From assembly GCF_023920105.1 (NCBI RefSeq), contig NZ_CP083693.1:1195001-1259000 (forward strand): a DNA stretch of 64,000 bases, read 5' to 3'. Shown here in pieces: positions 27,626 to 38,003 of this stretch. Each line of letters begins with the position of its first letter. Within the stretch, counting starts at the first letter, position 1. The notes beneath the pieces were generated by a model, which saw only the letters and a program-made list of their open reading frames with translations, was not told where the DNA came from and did no database searches. Made by a program: the position numbers and the translations under genes. This DNA is from Bartonella taylorii. Lineage in GTDB: Bacteria; Pseudomonadota; Alphaproteobacteria; Rhizobiales; Rhizobiaceae.

Positions 27626-29023
27626 ATGAAATATATCAGCACAAGAGGTGAAGCCCCTGCTCTAGGCTTTACTGAAACGATCATGACTGGGCTAGCTAGT
27701 GATGGTGGCCTTTATCTTCCAGAAAAATTTCCTCAATTATCACCCAATGCATTACGAGCGCTCCGCGGACAATCCTATACTACAATTGCTAAAACCATTC
27801 TTTGGCCCTTTATGAATAACGAAATCGAATATAAATCTTTTGAAAATATGATTGCCGAATCTTATGCCACCTTTCGTCATCCAGTAACCTGTCCATTATT
27901 GCAAACTGGAACAGATGAATTTATTCTTGAACTTTTTCATGGTCCTACTTTGGCATTCAAAGATGTCGCAATGCAGTTTCTTTCTAGACTGATGGATTAC
28001 GTTCTCACTAAAAAAAATAGACGCGCAACAATTATTGCTGCCACATCAGGAGATACTGGGGGAGCTGCAATACAAGCTTTCGCTGGAAGAGAACACTCAG
28101 ACATTTTTATTTTGTTTCCTAAAGGGCGCGTATCACCCGTTCAGCAGCGACAAATGACTACCAACCACAGCACAAATGTTCATGCTATAGCCATTGAAGG
28201 AAATTTTGATGATTGCCAAGCACTCGTCAAAGCAATGTTTAACGATCATAATTTTCGACAAAAAAAAGCGCTTTCGGGAGTTAATTCTATAAACTGGGCA
28301 CGTATCATGGCCCAAATTGTTTATTATTTTTCATCTGCTCTTTCCTTAGGTGCTCCTGATAGAGCTGTCTCATTTACTGTTCCTACTGGAAATTTTGGTG
28401 ATATTTTTGCAGGTTATGTTGCTGCCCGTATGGGATTACCCCTTGCCCAATTGGTTATTGCAACAAATGATAATGATATCCTCCCACGCACATTAACCAG
28501 CGGTACTTATGAAACACGACCGATCACCCATACAACATCACCTTCGATGGATATTCAAGTTTCTTCTAATTTTGAACGCCTACTGTTTGAAAGTGGCGAA
28601 CGTGATCCTGTATGGATTCGCAATGCGATGGAAAACTTGAAAAAATCAGGATGTTTTAATCTTAGTGAAAAGCAGCTCAAAAATATTCGTTCTCTGTTTT
28701 CTGCTGGGAAAAGTAACGTGGCTGAAACGGCGCAAATGATTGACCGTGTTTATAAAGAAAACGGCTATCTTGTTGATCCACATACAGCTGTTGCGCTTAA
28801 AGTAGCGCGCGAAAACAAGCAACCATATATTCCAATGATCGTCCTTGCCACCGCTCATCCTGCTAAATTTCCTGATGCCATCAAAAATGCCTGTGGGATT
28901 AATGCCCCATGTCCATCTTGTCTCAATGATTTAATGGAACGCGAAGAACGCTTTATAAGTATTGCTAATGATGAAAAAATAGTAAAAGATTATATTTCTT
29001 TAAAATCACGTGCATCTTATTGA
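27626..29023 (+). CDS. thrC: Threonine synthase
   Basis: A PLP-dependent enzyme converting O-phosphohomoserine to threonine, the last step of the pathway that homoserine kinase (35797-36756) precedes. The 465 residues match the long bacterial/fungal form. The N-terminus MKYISTRGEAPALGFTE is typical. The PLP lysine is Lys112 in HGPTLAFKDVAMQF, and the phosphate-binding loop is TSGDTGGAA. It is followed by the M16 peptidase gene after a hairpin; this thrC-peptidase order is common in Rhizobiales. Confidence 0.96.
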   Translation: MKYISTRGEAPALGFTETIMTGLASDGGLYLPEKFPQLSPNALRALRGQSYTTIAKTILWPFMNNEIEYKSFENMIAESYATFRHPVTCPLLQTGTDEFILELFHGPTLAFKDVAMQFLSRLMDYVLTKKNRRATIIAATSGDTGGAAIQAFAGREHSDIFILFPKGRVSPVQQRQMTTNHSTNVHAIAIEGNFDDCQALVKAMFNDHNFRQKKALSGVNSINWARIMAQIVYYFSSALSLGAPDRAVSFTVPTGNFGDIFAGYVAARMGLPLAQLVIATNDNDILPRTLTSGTYETRPITHTTSPSMDIQVSSNFERLLFESGERDPVWIRNAMENLKKSGCFNLSEKQLKNIRSLFSAGKSNVAETAQMIDRVYKENGYLVDPHTAVALKVARENKQPYIPMIVLATAHPAKFPDAIKNACGINAPCPSCLNDLMEREERFISIANDEKIVKDYISLKSRASY

Positions 29024-29055
29024 AGTTAGTTGCATTAATTCACATCAAGAATATT

Positions 29056-29083
29056 CCAATTGCCCTGATAACGAGGCAATTGG
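29056..29083 (+). terminator. Hairpin between thrC and the M16 peptidase gene
   Basis: CCAATTGCC (29056-29064) pairs perfectly with GGCAATTGG (29075-29083) across a 10-base loop, followed by the short T-containing run cttgttt. It probably reduces read-through from thrC. Confidence 0.6.
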
Positions 29084-29107
29084 CTTGTTTAATGGAGTCG
29101 TAAACAC

Positions 29108-30382
29108 ATGCGTGTAGATATCAGTCGCCTTAGTAATGGTTTGACTATCGCCACACACACAATGCAACAAATTGACAGTGTAGCACTTGGAATATGGGTA
29201 AAAGTTGGCTCACGTAATGAAACCTTCACACAACATGGTATAGCCCATCTTCTTGAACATATGGCCTTTAAAGGAACAGAAAACCGTACAGCCTTTCAAA
29301 TTGCAAGCGATATTGAAGATGTTGGCGGTGAAATCAATGCCACGACCAGCACTGAAACAACTGCCTATTTTGCGCGCGTTCTCAAAAGCGATATCCCGCT
29401 TGCTATTGACATTCTAGCCGATATTTTGATGCATTCAAAATTTGATGACAATGAATTAGAACGAGAAAAACAAGTGGTTTTTCAGGAAATCTGTGCCGCT
29501 CAGGATGTTCCTGATGATATTGTTTTTGATCACTTTACTGAAACAGCATTTCGTCACCAATCCCTTGGTCGCTCCATTTTAGGTACCCAAAAAACAATCC
29601 AATCATTTACATCTGCTGACCTTCATAATTTTATGCATCAACAATACAGTGCAGACCGTATGATCGTGGTTGCAGCAGGAGCTGTACAGCATGAAAATTT
29701 TCTGCAAGAGGTCGAAAGCCGTCTTAGCACTTTTCGCCCTCACTCAACAGCGCCTCTCACCAACCTTGCAAATTATGTCGGCGGCGATTTTCGCGAATAT
29801 CGCGATCTCATGGACACACAAGTTGTTCTCGGGTTTGAAGGGCGTGCTTATCATGCACGAGATTTTTATGCTACCCAGATTCTTTCCATTATTCTTGGCG
29901 GAGGCATGTCATCGCGTCTCTTTCAAGCAGTAAGAGAAAAGCGTGGATTATGCTATTCTATTTATGCTTTTCATTGGGGCTTTTCAGATACCGGACTTTT
30001 TGGAGTTCATGCCGCTACTGGACAAGAGGGGCTAAAAGAACTGCTTCCCGTGATTCTTGATGAGCTTTCTAAGACAAGCAAAAATATTCATGCCAATGAA
30101 CTTCAACGCGCACAAGCACAATATCGCGCCAACCTTACAATGTCACAAGAAAACCCATCTAGTCAAGCACATCTCATTGCCCGCCAAATGCTTCTTTACG
30201 GTCGACCAATTCCAATATCTGAAACAATTGAACGCTTAGATCTCATTACTCCTGCAAGATTAACTGATTTAGCGCATCGTCTTTTTATAAATTCTACTCC
30301 AACATTGGCCGCTGTTGGACCTGTTGGCCCCCTCATGAATTTTGATGATTTAACATCAATTCTTTCATACAAAATCAAGTAA
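29108..30382 (+). CDS. M16 family zinc metallopeptidase (processing peptidase-like)
   Basis: A 424-residue protein of the M16B group, related to the beta subunit of the mitochondrial processing peptidase. The inverted zinc motif HxxEH is at His47-Glu50-His51 in HGIAHLLEHMAFKGT; the downstream glutamate lies in the EREKQVVFQEI region. The second, non-catalytic M16 half starts at about residue 210 and contains the GGGMSSRLFQAVREKRGLCYSI block. There is no signal peptide, so it is probably cytoplasmic. The physiological substrate is unknown. Confidence 0.93.
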   Translation: MRVDISRLSNGLTIATHTMQQIDSVALGIWVKVGSRNETFTQHGIAHLLEHMAFKGTENRTAFQIASDIEDVGGEINATTSTETTAYFARVLKSDIPLAIDILADILMHSKFDDNELEREKQVVFQEICAAQDVPDDIVFDHFTETAFRHQSLGRSILGTQKTIQSFTSADLHNFMHQQYSADRMIVVAAGAVQHENFLQEVESRLSTFRPHSTAPLTNLANYVGGDFREYRDLMDTQVVLGFEGRAYHARDFYATQILSIILGGGMSSRLFQAVREKRGLCYSIYAFHWGFSDTGLFGVHAATGQEGLKELLPVILDELSKTSKNIHANELQRAQAQYRANLTMSQENPSSQAHLIARQMLLYGRPIPISETIERLDLITPARLTDLAHRLFINSTPTLAAVGPVGPLMNFDDLTSILSYKIK

Positions 30383-30834
30383 GATTTAATAGAGTTTTTT
30401 CCAAATGCTTTCATATATATTGGAGATATAGAAAATTGTTTTTAAAAGCAGTGACTTAATACCATGCACAGATTTTATGATAAAATTTACTGCAAAAGTT
30501 TCTCTTACTAAATAAGTTTGGGAAATATTCATCAAAGAGGCGTACAAAACTACCCTATTTTGACTTCATGTGATAAAGTGTTTTGCAAGCGAAGGTATAT
30601 CTATGAAATCTAAAAACTCATGGTTTAATTTTGCCCTACGAAAATATAAAACTCTATCAGCTTCAAACTTTATTGAGGCAAATAGATGTTTCTTTATTTT
30701 TGTATAAAATCGTACAACTTTTCAAAAGAAAATAATAACTGCTTGTTATGCAGGTAAAATTATAAAAGGTAGACGTTTTTTCTAGAAAATCTAAGTTAAA
30801 ATTAAACATCATAAAATATTGAGAGTGGGACATT
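30383..30834. other. Intergenic, 452 bases
   Basis: Spacer between the M16 peptidase and the GGDEF/EAL gene. No credible gene, hairpin or promoter could be identified. Confidence 0.5.
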
Positions 30835-33720
30835 GTGAAGAGTTTGCGTAAAATCATTGACATCATTTTCATTGTAGTCATTAGTTCTTTTGTCCACCCT
30901 ACGTCAGCACAGGCAATTGAGCCCGTTAAAATTTCTTCTCAAGATGCTGCTCTTGACCTCTCAAAAGCGATTGAAATTCATCATACAAACAGCTCTATCT
31001 TTCAAACAAGTACAGCACCAGGACCAGATGGCATTGTATGGCGCATTGAAGTGCAAGCAAAAAGTGAAAAGTTTTCCGGAAACTGGGCAGTATTTTCTCT
31101 TGCAAACCCAACAGATGAACAAATCGATCGTCTTATCGTTGCACCCCATTATCGCATAGCTCATTCAGGCTTTCTTTGGCCAGACCTCGGATCAGCGCGA
31201 ATTCAATCCATAACTCCAAGCGAAGGTTTTTCTCTCGATCGCCAAGCCAGTGCGAACTCTGATATTTTTCGTATTACACTTAACCCTGGCGCTGTCGTTA
31301 CGTTTGTAGCTGAACTTAACTCTGCAAATCTACCACAAATTTATTTATGGCAACCTGAAGCCTATAAGGATGCAATCAATTCTTATACGCTTTATCATGG
31401 TATTCTGCTTGGTATATCAGGTCTTTTAGCACTCTTATTAACTGTTCTCTTCGTCGTCCGTGGAACAGGTCTCTTTCCTGCAACAGCCGCTATCGCTTGG
31501 GCAGTACTCTTTTATATTGGCATCGACTTTAACTTTTTAAATAAATTCTTTGCAGTGACGTTAACAACGCAACCGATCTGGCGTGCCAGTACAGAAGTAG
31601 CACTTGCCGCTACCCTCTTCATTTTCCTTTTTACTTATCTATGCCTTAACCGTTGGCACTATCACTTCAGTTATGGTGCAATTGTCTGGACCATCGCTTT
31701 TTGTGGTTTGGGAGCATTTGCTATTTATGACCCGACCAGAGCCGCTGGTATCGCTCGTATGTCATTTGGCCTCACCGCTGTGCTTGGTATAATTTTAATC
31801 AGCTATTTTTCACTCCGAAGCTATGACCGCGCAATCATGCTTATACCAACATGGTTGCTCATTAGCTTTTGGTGTGTTGGAGCTTATGCCTGCATAGCAG
31901 GGTATTTAAACAATGATATTATCCAACCAGCATTAGCAGGAGGATTAGTGCTCATTGTTCTTCTTATAAGCTTTACTGTCATGCAACAAACTTTTTCCAA
32001 TGACGCTTTCCATGAAGGAATATTTTCTGATCTTGAACAACAAGTACTTGCAGCAAAGGGAGCTGGAAATATTATTTGGGACTGGAATGTTGAACGTGAC
32101 CGAATTGTTGTACACCCAAACATGGCAACCCTCTTTGGTACTGAAACCCACAAACTCAATGGACCTATGAGCAACTGGATTTCAGCCTTGCACTATGAGG
32201 ATCGTGAACGCTTTCAAGCCATATTGGACATCATTCTTAAAAAGAAAAAAGGACGTATCGATCAAATTTTTCGACTCTCTTCTGGTGGTGGTTATTATCA
32301 TTGGTTTTCCCTTCGCGCACGCCCAGCTATGCAAAAAGATGGAAAAATTACCCGTGTCATTGGAACCATTGTAAATATTACCAACCATAAAAAATCCGAA
32401 GAACGCTTATTGTATGATGCAATTCACGACAGCTTAACGGGCCTTCCTAACCAACAAATCTTCTTTGATAGGCTGCAAAATTATACCTCTTTGGCTAAAG
32501 CAAATATCAAAATTAAACCAACTGTCTTTATGATTGACTTTGATAATTTCCGTCAAATTAATCGTAAATTAGGCATAGCTGTTGGTGATACTGTACTACT
32601 TATCATTGCACGCCGTTTGAGCCGTCTTATTAACTTTCAAGATACCTTATCACGTCTTTCCGCAGACCGTTTTGCAATCATTTTACTCAGTGAGACTGAA
32701 CCACAAAAAATTGCAGCATTTGCAGATCACCTGCACAAAACAATCTCAGCACCTATTTCACTTACAGAAAAAAAAATAACACTTTCAACTTCAATTGGAC
32801 TGGTTACATGGAGTGAAAGTAGATCGACCGCTAAAGATATTTTAAATGATAGCGAACTGGCGATGATCCGTGCAAAACAAATGGGTGGCAATCATATTGA
32901 ACCTTTTCGCCCAAATTTTCGTACGTTAGGCATTGAGCATAACACTATGGGGAAAGACATTCATGCTGCCATAAAGCGTAATGAAATAAAAATTCTCTAT
33001 CATCCTATCCTTAATTTATCAGATGGGCATATTATTGGTTTTGAAACAATTGTAGAATGGCATCATCCAAGTTATGGAAATTTAAATGTCTCTGACTTTA
33101 TCAAGATCGTAGAAAATGAAAAAATCGTTATGGATTTGGCAGAATTTATCATCGATAATGCTGTTATTGATCTTACAAATGTACAAGAAAAATTTTCCAA
33201 ACAATCTTTCTTTATTTCAATTAATTTACCAAGCACAGAAATGGTTCATTCTCGCTTTATCAGTCAATTGCGCTCTGCCCTGCTTCGCTACCCACTCAAC
33301 AAAGGGAGCTTGATGATAGAAATATCCGAGTTTGTCTTAAGAAAAAACCCTGAACAATCAGCGCACTTTCTTGAACAAATTAAAGCTCTTGGAATGAATC
33401 TTGCTTTAGATAATTTTGGAACAGGTTATTCATCACTTACTTATCTCGTACGTTATCCATTCGACATGGTTAAATTGGATCGTTCACTTATCTCAATAGA
33501 CTCTCGCAAGAAAAAGCTTGTTCTCAAATCCATAATTAATATGGCAACTGATCTTAATTTGCAAATTATCGCAGAAGGTGTTGAAAATGAAAAAGAAGCA
33601 CTCTTTTTACGCCAAGAAGGCTGTAAATATGTTCAAAGCACATTTGTTACTAAGCCAATTGCCATTGAAGAATTAATCACTCTCGTTCAAAATCATTTCC
33701 CTTATACAATCAAAGCATAA
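30835..33720 (+). CDS. Membrane protein with PAS, degenerate GGDEF and degenerate EAL domains
   Basis: A 961-residue protein, GTG start after GAGAGTGGGAC. Order: signal peptide (1-27), periplasmic beta-rich sensor domain (about 40-180), seven or eight membrane helices (about 185-390), PAS-like domain (about 400-520), GGDEF domain (about 525-690) and EAL domain (about 705-950). The GGDEF signature reads S-A-D-R-F (609-613), so cyclase activity is unlikely. In the EAL domain the signature is E-T-I (737-739) and the DDFGTG loop is Asp859-Asn860, losing one metal ligand. Lys in VKLDRS and Glu in AEGVEN remain. It is perhaps a c-di-GMP sensor rather than an enzyme. Confidence 0.88.
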   Translation: MKSLRKIIDIIFIVVISSFVHPTSAQAIEPVKISSQDAALDLSKAIEIHHTNSSIFQTSTAPGPDGIVWRIEVQAKSEKFSGNWAVFSLANPTDEQIDRLIVAPHYRIAHSGFLWPDLGSARIQSITPSEGFSLDRQASANSDIFRITLNPGAVVTFVAELNSANLPQIYLWQPEAYKDAINSYTLYHGILLGISGLLALLLTVLFVVRGTGLFPATAAIAWAVLFYIGIDFNFLNKFFAVTLTTQPIWRASTEVALAATLFIFLFTYLCLNRWHYHFSYGAIVWTIAFCGLGAFAIYDPTRAAGIARMSFGLTAVLGIILISYFSLRSYDRAIMLIPTWLLISFWCVGAYACIAGYLNNDIIQPALAGGLVLIVLLISFTVMQQTFSNDAFHEGIFSDLEQQVLAAKGAGNIIWDWNVERDRIVVHPNMATLFGTETHKLNGPMSNWISALHYEDRERFQAILDIILKKKKGRIDQIFRLSSGGGYYHWFSLRARPAMQKDGKITRVIGTIVNITNHKKSEERLLYDAIHDSLTGLPNQQIFFDRLQNYTSLAKANIKIKPTVFMIDFDNFRQINRKLGIAVGDTVLLIIARRLSRLINFQDTLSRLSADRFAIILLSETEPQKIAAFADHLHKTISAPISLTEKKITLSTSIGLVTWSESRSTAKDILNDSELAMIRAKQMGGNHIEPFRPNFRTLGIEHNTMGKDIHAAIKRNEIKILYHPILNLSDGHIIGFETIVEWHHPSYGNLNVSDFIKIVENEKIVMDLAEFIIDNAVIDLTNVQEKFSKQSFFISINLPSTEMVHSRFISQLRSALLRYPLNKGSLMIEISEFVLRKNPEQSAHFLEQIKALGMNLALDNFGTGYSSLTYLVRYPFDMVKLDRSLISIDSRKKKLVLKSIINMATDLNLQIIAEGVENEKEALFLRQEGCKYVQSTFVTKPIAIEELITLVQNHFPYTIKA

Positions 33721-33764
33721 TGTATAGGGCATTGTATAAAATCAAAAACTCGGAAAATGACACT

Positions 33765-34349
33765 CTACGCGTGCCCCATTTCAGAAACGAGATAGGTCGG
33801 GTTGATCCCCATGCGGATCAAACTTTCATCGTATTTGCGATTTAAATTACTTTCAAAAAGAAAACTAGGCGATGTGGAGCTAATCAGCCAACCATTCGTA
33901 TAAATTTCTGCCTCGAGCTGTCCGGCTTTCCATCCAGCATAACCTAATGCTATCAATGCATGTTGTGGACCTTGCTCACAACTGATCGCTTTTAATATAT
34001 CAATCGTTGCAGTAAAACAGATCTTATCTGCAATAGAAACAGTTTCTTTACAAGCATAATCGTCCGAATGCAGTACAAAACCACGTGAAGGATCAACAGG
34101 TCCACCATAGCGTACTGGAAATTTTTTTATTGGTTCAGAAAGACCTTTTTTTTGTCCACTGTTTATGACTCCAAGATGAAGCAAAAGCTCCGGAAAATCA
34201 ATATGGTGCAACTGATTGAGAATAATCCCCATAGCACCAGCATCAGAATGCGCGCAAACATAAATAACAGAACGAATAAAGCGTTTGTCATTCATTCCTG
34301 GCATTGCTATGAGCAACTGTCCACCCAAAAAGCCATTACACTGCTTCAT
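33765..34349 (-). CDS. YqgE/AlgH family protein (DUF179)
   Basis: 194 residues from the ATG at 34349, with a GGAG 12 bases upstream; a GTG at 34367 in frame is the alternative. Family blocks are [52 protein letters not shown] and [16 protein letters not shown]. The family is widely conserved in Proteobacteria. In Pseudomonas AlgH affects alginate expression, but the molecular function is not established. It converges with the GGDEF/EAL gene and is divergent from the DsbD-like gene. Confidence 0.9.
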   Translation of the reverse strand: MKQCNGFLGGQLLIAMPGMNDKRFIRSVIYVCAHSDAGAMGIILNQLHHIDFPELLLHLGVINSGQKKGLSEPIKKFPVRYGGPVDPSRGFVLHSDDYACKETVSIADKICFTATIDILKAISCEQGPQHALIALGYAGWKAGQLEAEIYTNGWLISSTSPSFLFESNLNRKYDESLIRMGINPTYLVSEMGHA

Positions 34350-34420
34350 CAATCTGTTATTCTCCACAATTTACATAATAAAATTTAACTCAGTTCGTAC
34401 AAAAGGAAAATAAAGCTCTA

Positions 34421-35278
34421 ATGAAAAAAATTCAAATACTTATAAACTTACAAAATAACGCGACTTTCTTTTATAAAAAACTTTTAGTTACTTTAAGCTT
34501 AACATTCATATTTTTAGAATTTATTAACATCCCTGTTAGTGCTCAAACGAAACAAAACGCATATCTTTTTCCAACATCTTGGTATGAATCAGATGGTGGT
34601 TGTATCAGACTAGCTATTACCGAACCCTCTTTTTCTGGAAGAAGAGACGGCATTATTGAAATTCTTCTTAAACCAGGATGGAAAACATACTGGCGCAATC
34701 CAGGGAATTCAGGTTTTGCACCATTTTTTAACTTCAACCAACAAGTCTCTTATGAAATCTTTTATCCCACACCACAGCTTTATGAAACAGAAAATGACTG
34801 GTCATTAGGCTATAAAGATAAAGTAGTATTGCCTTTTAATATTTCCGGTTCAAGCAAAAATTTAAGTGGCACTTTAACTCTTGGATTATGTAATAAAATC
34901 TGTCTTCCGTTTACTGTTAACTTTGATTTTTCTCTATCCGTTCAAAAAAACAAACACCTTCCTTTATCCCTGTTAAAGAAGGCTCAAGATGCCTTACCTC
35001 GTACAACGCATCCTGAATTTCAAATAAGCGCTAAAAAAGAGATAAACACTCTCTTTATCAAAATACAAAATAACAACAAAATCATACCTTCTTCTCTCTT
35101 TTTAGATGGAGGAGAAATGCAAATTGGACCAGCAAAAAAAGTGCGTGAAAATACAGAATATACACTCTTCAGTGCTCCCATCTACTTTATACCAAAGGAA
35201 ACAAATCAAAAAGTTTTTTATACAGTTGCCTTTAAAAATTATGCCTTAAGTGGAACATTCATACTCCATACACAATAA
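34421..35278 (+). CDS. Exported protein with a DsbD-type N-terminal domain
   Basis: A 285-residue protein. The hydrophobic N-terminal segment (about 20-41) ends in VSAQT, a plausible signal peptidase site. Blocks GGCIRLAITEPSF, LKPGWKTYWRNPGNSGF and LGYKDKVVLPF are characteristic of the rhizobial DsbD-alpha-like family. Two cysteines in LGLCNKICLPF correspond to the thiol pair seen in DsbD N-terminal domains. The transmembrane and thioredoxin domains of full DsbD are absent. It probably carries electrons or binds a partner in the periplasm; the precise role is unknown. Confidence 0.8.
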   Translation: MKKIQILINLQNNATFFYKKLLVTLSLTFIFLEFINIPVSAQTKQNAYLFPTSWYESDGGCIRLAITEPSFSGRRDGIIEILLKPGWKTYWRNPGNSGFAPFFNFNQQVSYEIFYPTPQLYETENDWSLGYKDKVVLPFNISGSSKNLSGTLTLGLCNKICLPFTVNFDFSLSVQKNKHLPLSLLKKAQDALPRTTHPEFQISAKKEINTLFIKIQNNNKIIPSSLFLDGGEMQIGPAKKVRENTEYTLFSAPIYFIPKETNQKVFYTVAFKNYALSGTFILHTQ

Positions 35279-35323
35279 AACTCTCTTGATACTCCGTGAT
35301 AAAAGCAAAATATCCCAAAAGGA

Positions 35324-35791
35324 CTATGCTGGAAAGTATCCATTTTCGCGATACTTGGTAATTGCTTTCCGAGCAAGTGCGTCTGCACGCTCATTATCTG
35401 GATGTCCCGCATGCCCTTTTACCCAATGCCATCTGATAGTATGATGAGAACAAGCATCTTCAAGAGCTTGCCATAACTCCATATTTTTCACAGGACTATT
35501 TGACGCCGTACGCCAATGATTTTTCTTCCAAACTTCAAGCCACATAGAGATACCATTGCGGACATACACAGAGTCCGTATAAAGATCGACAGAACAGGGT
35601 TCTTTAAGCGCCTTCAATGCATGAATCGCTGCTATTAATTCCATTTGATTGTTAGTCGTGTGCTCTTGTCCACCATAAAGTTCACGTTCATGACCATTCC
35701 AGCGTAAAACTGCTCCCCATCCTCCAACTCCAGGATTACCAGAGCATGCACCATCTGTATAAATTTCAACGACTTTTTGTTGATTTAACAT
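35324..35791 (-). CDS. rnhA: Ribonuclease HI
   Basis: Degrades the RNA strand of RNA-DNA hybrids. It is 155 residues from the ATG at 35791, the same length as the E. coli enzyme; a TTG at 35800 would overlap the thrB stop. Catalytic acids are Asp13 ([11 protein letters not shown]), Glu51 (NNQMELIAA), Asp73 (YTDSVYV) and Asp137 (NERADALAR), with a histidine in the GHAGH loop. It is last in the ispH-thrB-rnhA operon, an arrangement found across Rhizobiales. Confidence 0.96.
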   Translation of the reverse strand: MLNQQKVVEIYTDGACSGNPGVGGWGAVLRWNGHERELYGGQEHTTNNQMELIAAIHALKALKEPCSVDLYTDSVYVRNGISMWLEVWKKNHWRTASNSPVKNMELWQALEDACSHHTIRWHWVKGHAGHPDNERADALARKAITKYRENGYFPA

Positions 35792-35796
35792 AAAAT

Positions 35797-36756
35797 TCAA
35801 AAACCCAATTCACTAAGTGAATCTATATTACTGAAAAAACAAAGCTTGTGCCAATATTCGCGTGGATCTTTCTTAACCACAAAACTATCCGGCGGTGTAT
35901 TAAACCAATCATAAAGGCGCGTGAGAAGAAAACGTAAAGACGCACCACGCGCTAATAAAATAATTGCCTTTAATTCTAAGGGGAGCAATGGCCTTATTTT
36001 TTGATAATTTTCCAATAACTTACGTGCTTTGGCGAGACTATAGGAATAATCTTGTTCAAAACACCAAGCATTCAAGCAGATAGCTAAATCATAAGCTAAG
36101 AAATCATTACAAGCAAAATAAAAGTCTATAATACCAGAAAGACGATGATTCAAAAAAAACACGTTATCATTAAATAAATCAGCATGAATAATGCCTGTTG
36201 GCAAATTTGACGGCCAATTTTCTTGTAAAAAAACCAATTCCATATTAATTCTTTGCCTAAACTCTTTTAACAACGCATCTTTGCTCATTTGGCAATGTTT
36301 CCACAATAACTTCCAGTCCATAATAGAAAGGGTATTTTTACGGCTGAGTGTAAAATCCCGTCCTGCTAAATGCAACTGCGCTAAACTCGTTCCCACTTCG
36401 CCACAGTGGCATATATTGGGCTGACGAATCCACATCCCTTCCAGAAACGTAATAATAGCAGCAGGGCGTCCTGCTAGTTCACCAATCGTTGTCCCATCAC
36501 TTTGTACTACTGGTTGAGGACAAGGAATTCCACGCTGGCTTAAATGCTGCATCAAGCTACAAAAAAAGGGCAAATCATCTTTTGAAATACGTTTTTCATA
36601 AAGTGTTAGAACAAACTTCCCTTCTGTTGTATACAGTATGAAATTAGAATTTTCTATTCCCTCTTCTATGCCTTGATAAGACAAAAGCGAACCTATCGAA
36701 TAACGTTTCAAAAATACCTTCAAATCATTTGGATGAATATTTGTATAAACGGCCAT
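35797..36756 (-). CDS. thrB: Homoserine kinase (ThrB, protein-kinase-like fold)
   Basis: Phosphorylates homoserine; the product is used by ThrC (27626-29023). The 319 residues belong to the aminoglycoside-phosphotransferase-like ThrB family of alphaproteobacteria and pseudomonads, not the GHMP kinase family of E. coli. The catalytic loop is HADLFNDN (His191, Asp193, Asn198), followed by the metal site IIDFYFA. The ATG shares one base with the ispH stop (TAATG), indicating translational coupling. Confidence 0.95.
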   Translation of the reverse strand: MAVYTNIHPNDLKVFLKRYSIGSLLSYQGIEEGIENSNFILYTTEGKFVLTLYEKRISKDDLPFFCSLMQHLSQRGIPCPQPVVQSDGTTIGELAGRPAAIITFLEGMWIRQPNICHCGEVGTSLAQLHLAGRDFTLSRKNTLSIMDWKLLWKHCQMSKDALLKEFRQRINMELVFLQENWPSNLPTGIIHADLFNDNVFFLNHRLSGIIDFYFACNDFLAYDLAICLNAWCFEQDYSYSLAKARKLLENYQKIRPLLPLELKAIILLARGASLRFLLTRLYDWFNTPPDSFVVKKDPREYWHKLCFFSNIDSLSELGF

Positions 36757-37811
36757 TATTTTGCTTTCGTTATAGGCATGCGTGTATTCTGATTTTCATT
36801 TTTCAGCGTCTTAACTCGACCATTAACGAAAGCCATATCTTGAGGTGTCAAAGTAACGTCACGTAATTCGCGACTCACCAAAAATGTTTCCGTTTCTACC
36901 ACTGTTTCAGCCAATTCTATTGTAACATCATAACGCTCGCGAAAAGCTGAGATGATTTCATCAATAATAATTTCGGGAGCAGAAGCCCCTGCTGACAGAC
37001 TTACAACGGAAAGAGCTCCCAGACGATTAAAATCAATTTCATCAGCACGCTGAACTAAAACAGCCCGTTGCGCACCAAACCTTTCAGCAACTTCCACCAA
37101 ACGTCGCGAATTAGAGGAATTCGGCGCTCCAACAATCAAAAACAAATCACTTCCCAACGCTGCTGCCTTAACAGCATCTTGCCTGTTCGTGGTAGCATAG
37201 CAAATTGATTCAGCAGCTGGAGCTTCTAACATAGGAAAACGCCGTTGTAGCACATCGAGAACCTCTGCTGTATCTTCAACAGAAAGTGTCGTTTGTGTAA
37301 CAAATCCTAATTTATCTGGATCATTTGGTTGATAATGTAAAGCATCTTCAATCGTTTCAATTAATGTCACAGCTCCTTTTTCAAGCTGTCCCATTGTTCC
37401 TATCACCTCAGGATGACCAGAATGACCAATCAATATAACATGACGTCCATGACGTTGATGCCGTATCGCTTGTTTATGAACTTTAGAGACCAACGGACAT
37501 GTTGCATCAAGATAAAACAAATTATAGCAGCGCGCTTCTTCTGGTACAGACTTCGGTACACCGTGGGCAGAAAATACAACAGGTTGACAGCGGTGTTTTT
37601 CTGGAATCTCATCAAGCTCTTCAACAAAAACAGCACCATGTTGCTGCAACCCTTCAACCACATAGCGGTTGTGCACAATTTCATGACGAACATAGACTGG
37701 AGCACCATATTTTTTTAATGCAAGAAGGACAATCTGAATAGCACGATCAACCCCCGCACAAAATCCACGCGGACCGCAAAGACGCATTGTTAAAGGAGGA
37801 AGTATAGTCAT
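36756..37811 (-). CDS. ispH: 4-hydroxy-3-methylbut-2-enyl diphosphate reductase
   Basis: The last enzyme of the MEP isoprenoid pathway, yielding IPP and DMAPP by reductive dehydroxylation. It is 351 residues. The three cysteine ligands of the Fe-S cluster are Cys18 (GFCAGVDRA), Cys105 (DATCPLVSKVH) and Cys204 (ICYATTNRQ). The conserved substrate-binding histidines and the glutamate of the GHPEVIGTMGQ region are present. First gene of the ispH-thrB-rnhA operon. It works in the same pathway as dxs and ispE elsewhere in this window. Confidence 0.96.
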   Translation of the reverse strand: MTILPPLTMRLCGPRGFCAGVDRAIQIVLLALKKYGAPVYVRHEIVHNRYVVEGLQQHGAVFVEELDEIPEKHRCQPVVFSAHGVPKSVPEEARCYNLFYLDATCPLVSKVHKQAIRHQRHGRHVILIGHSGHPEVIGTMGQLEKGAVTLIETIEDALHYQPNDPDKLGFVTQTTLSVEDTAEVLDVLQRRFPMLEAPAAESICYATTNRQDAVKAAALGSDLFLIVGAPNSSNSRRLVEVAERFGAQRAVLVQRADEIDFNRLGALSVVSLSAGASAPEIIIDEIISAFRERYDVTIELAETVVETETFLVSRELRDVTLTPQDMAFVNGRVKTLKNENQNTRMPITKAK

Positions 37812-38003
37812 AAATCATCCTTAATATCTTTCACTTTGATCATATGTTCAAAAAAGACTATCTTTATACACTACATAAACAGTATAAAAAGAAAGAATTG
37901 GCAATATCACCCTCTTCCATAATAGTACACCATATAGTGTATTCCTAGAGCATTTTCCTATAGAAAAACGTCTCTTTTAAGTTTGCATTTTCATTTCACT
38001 GTA

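Noticed and set aside
37413..37741. Several open frames antisense to or out of frame with ispH
   Set aside because: Shadow frames of a clearly identified gene.
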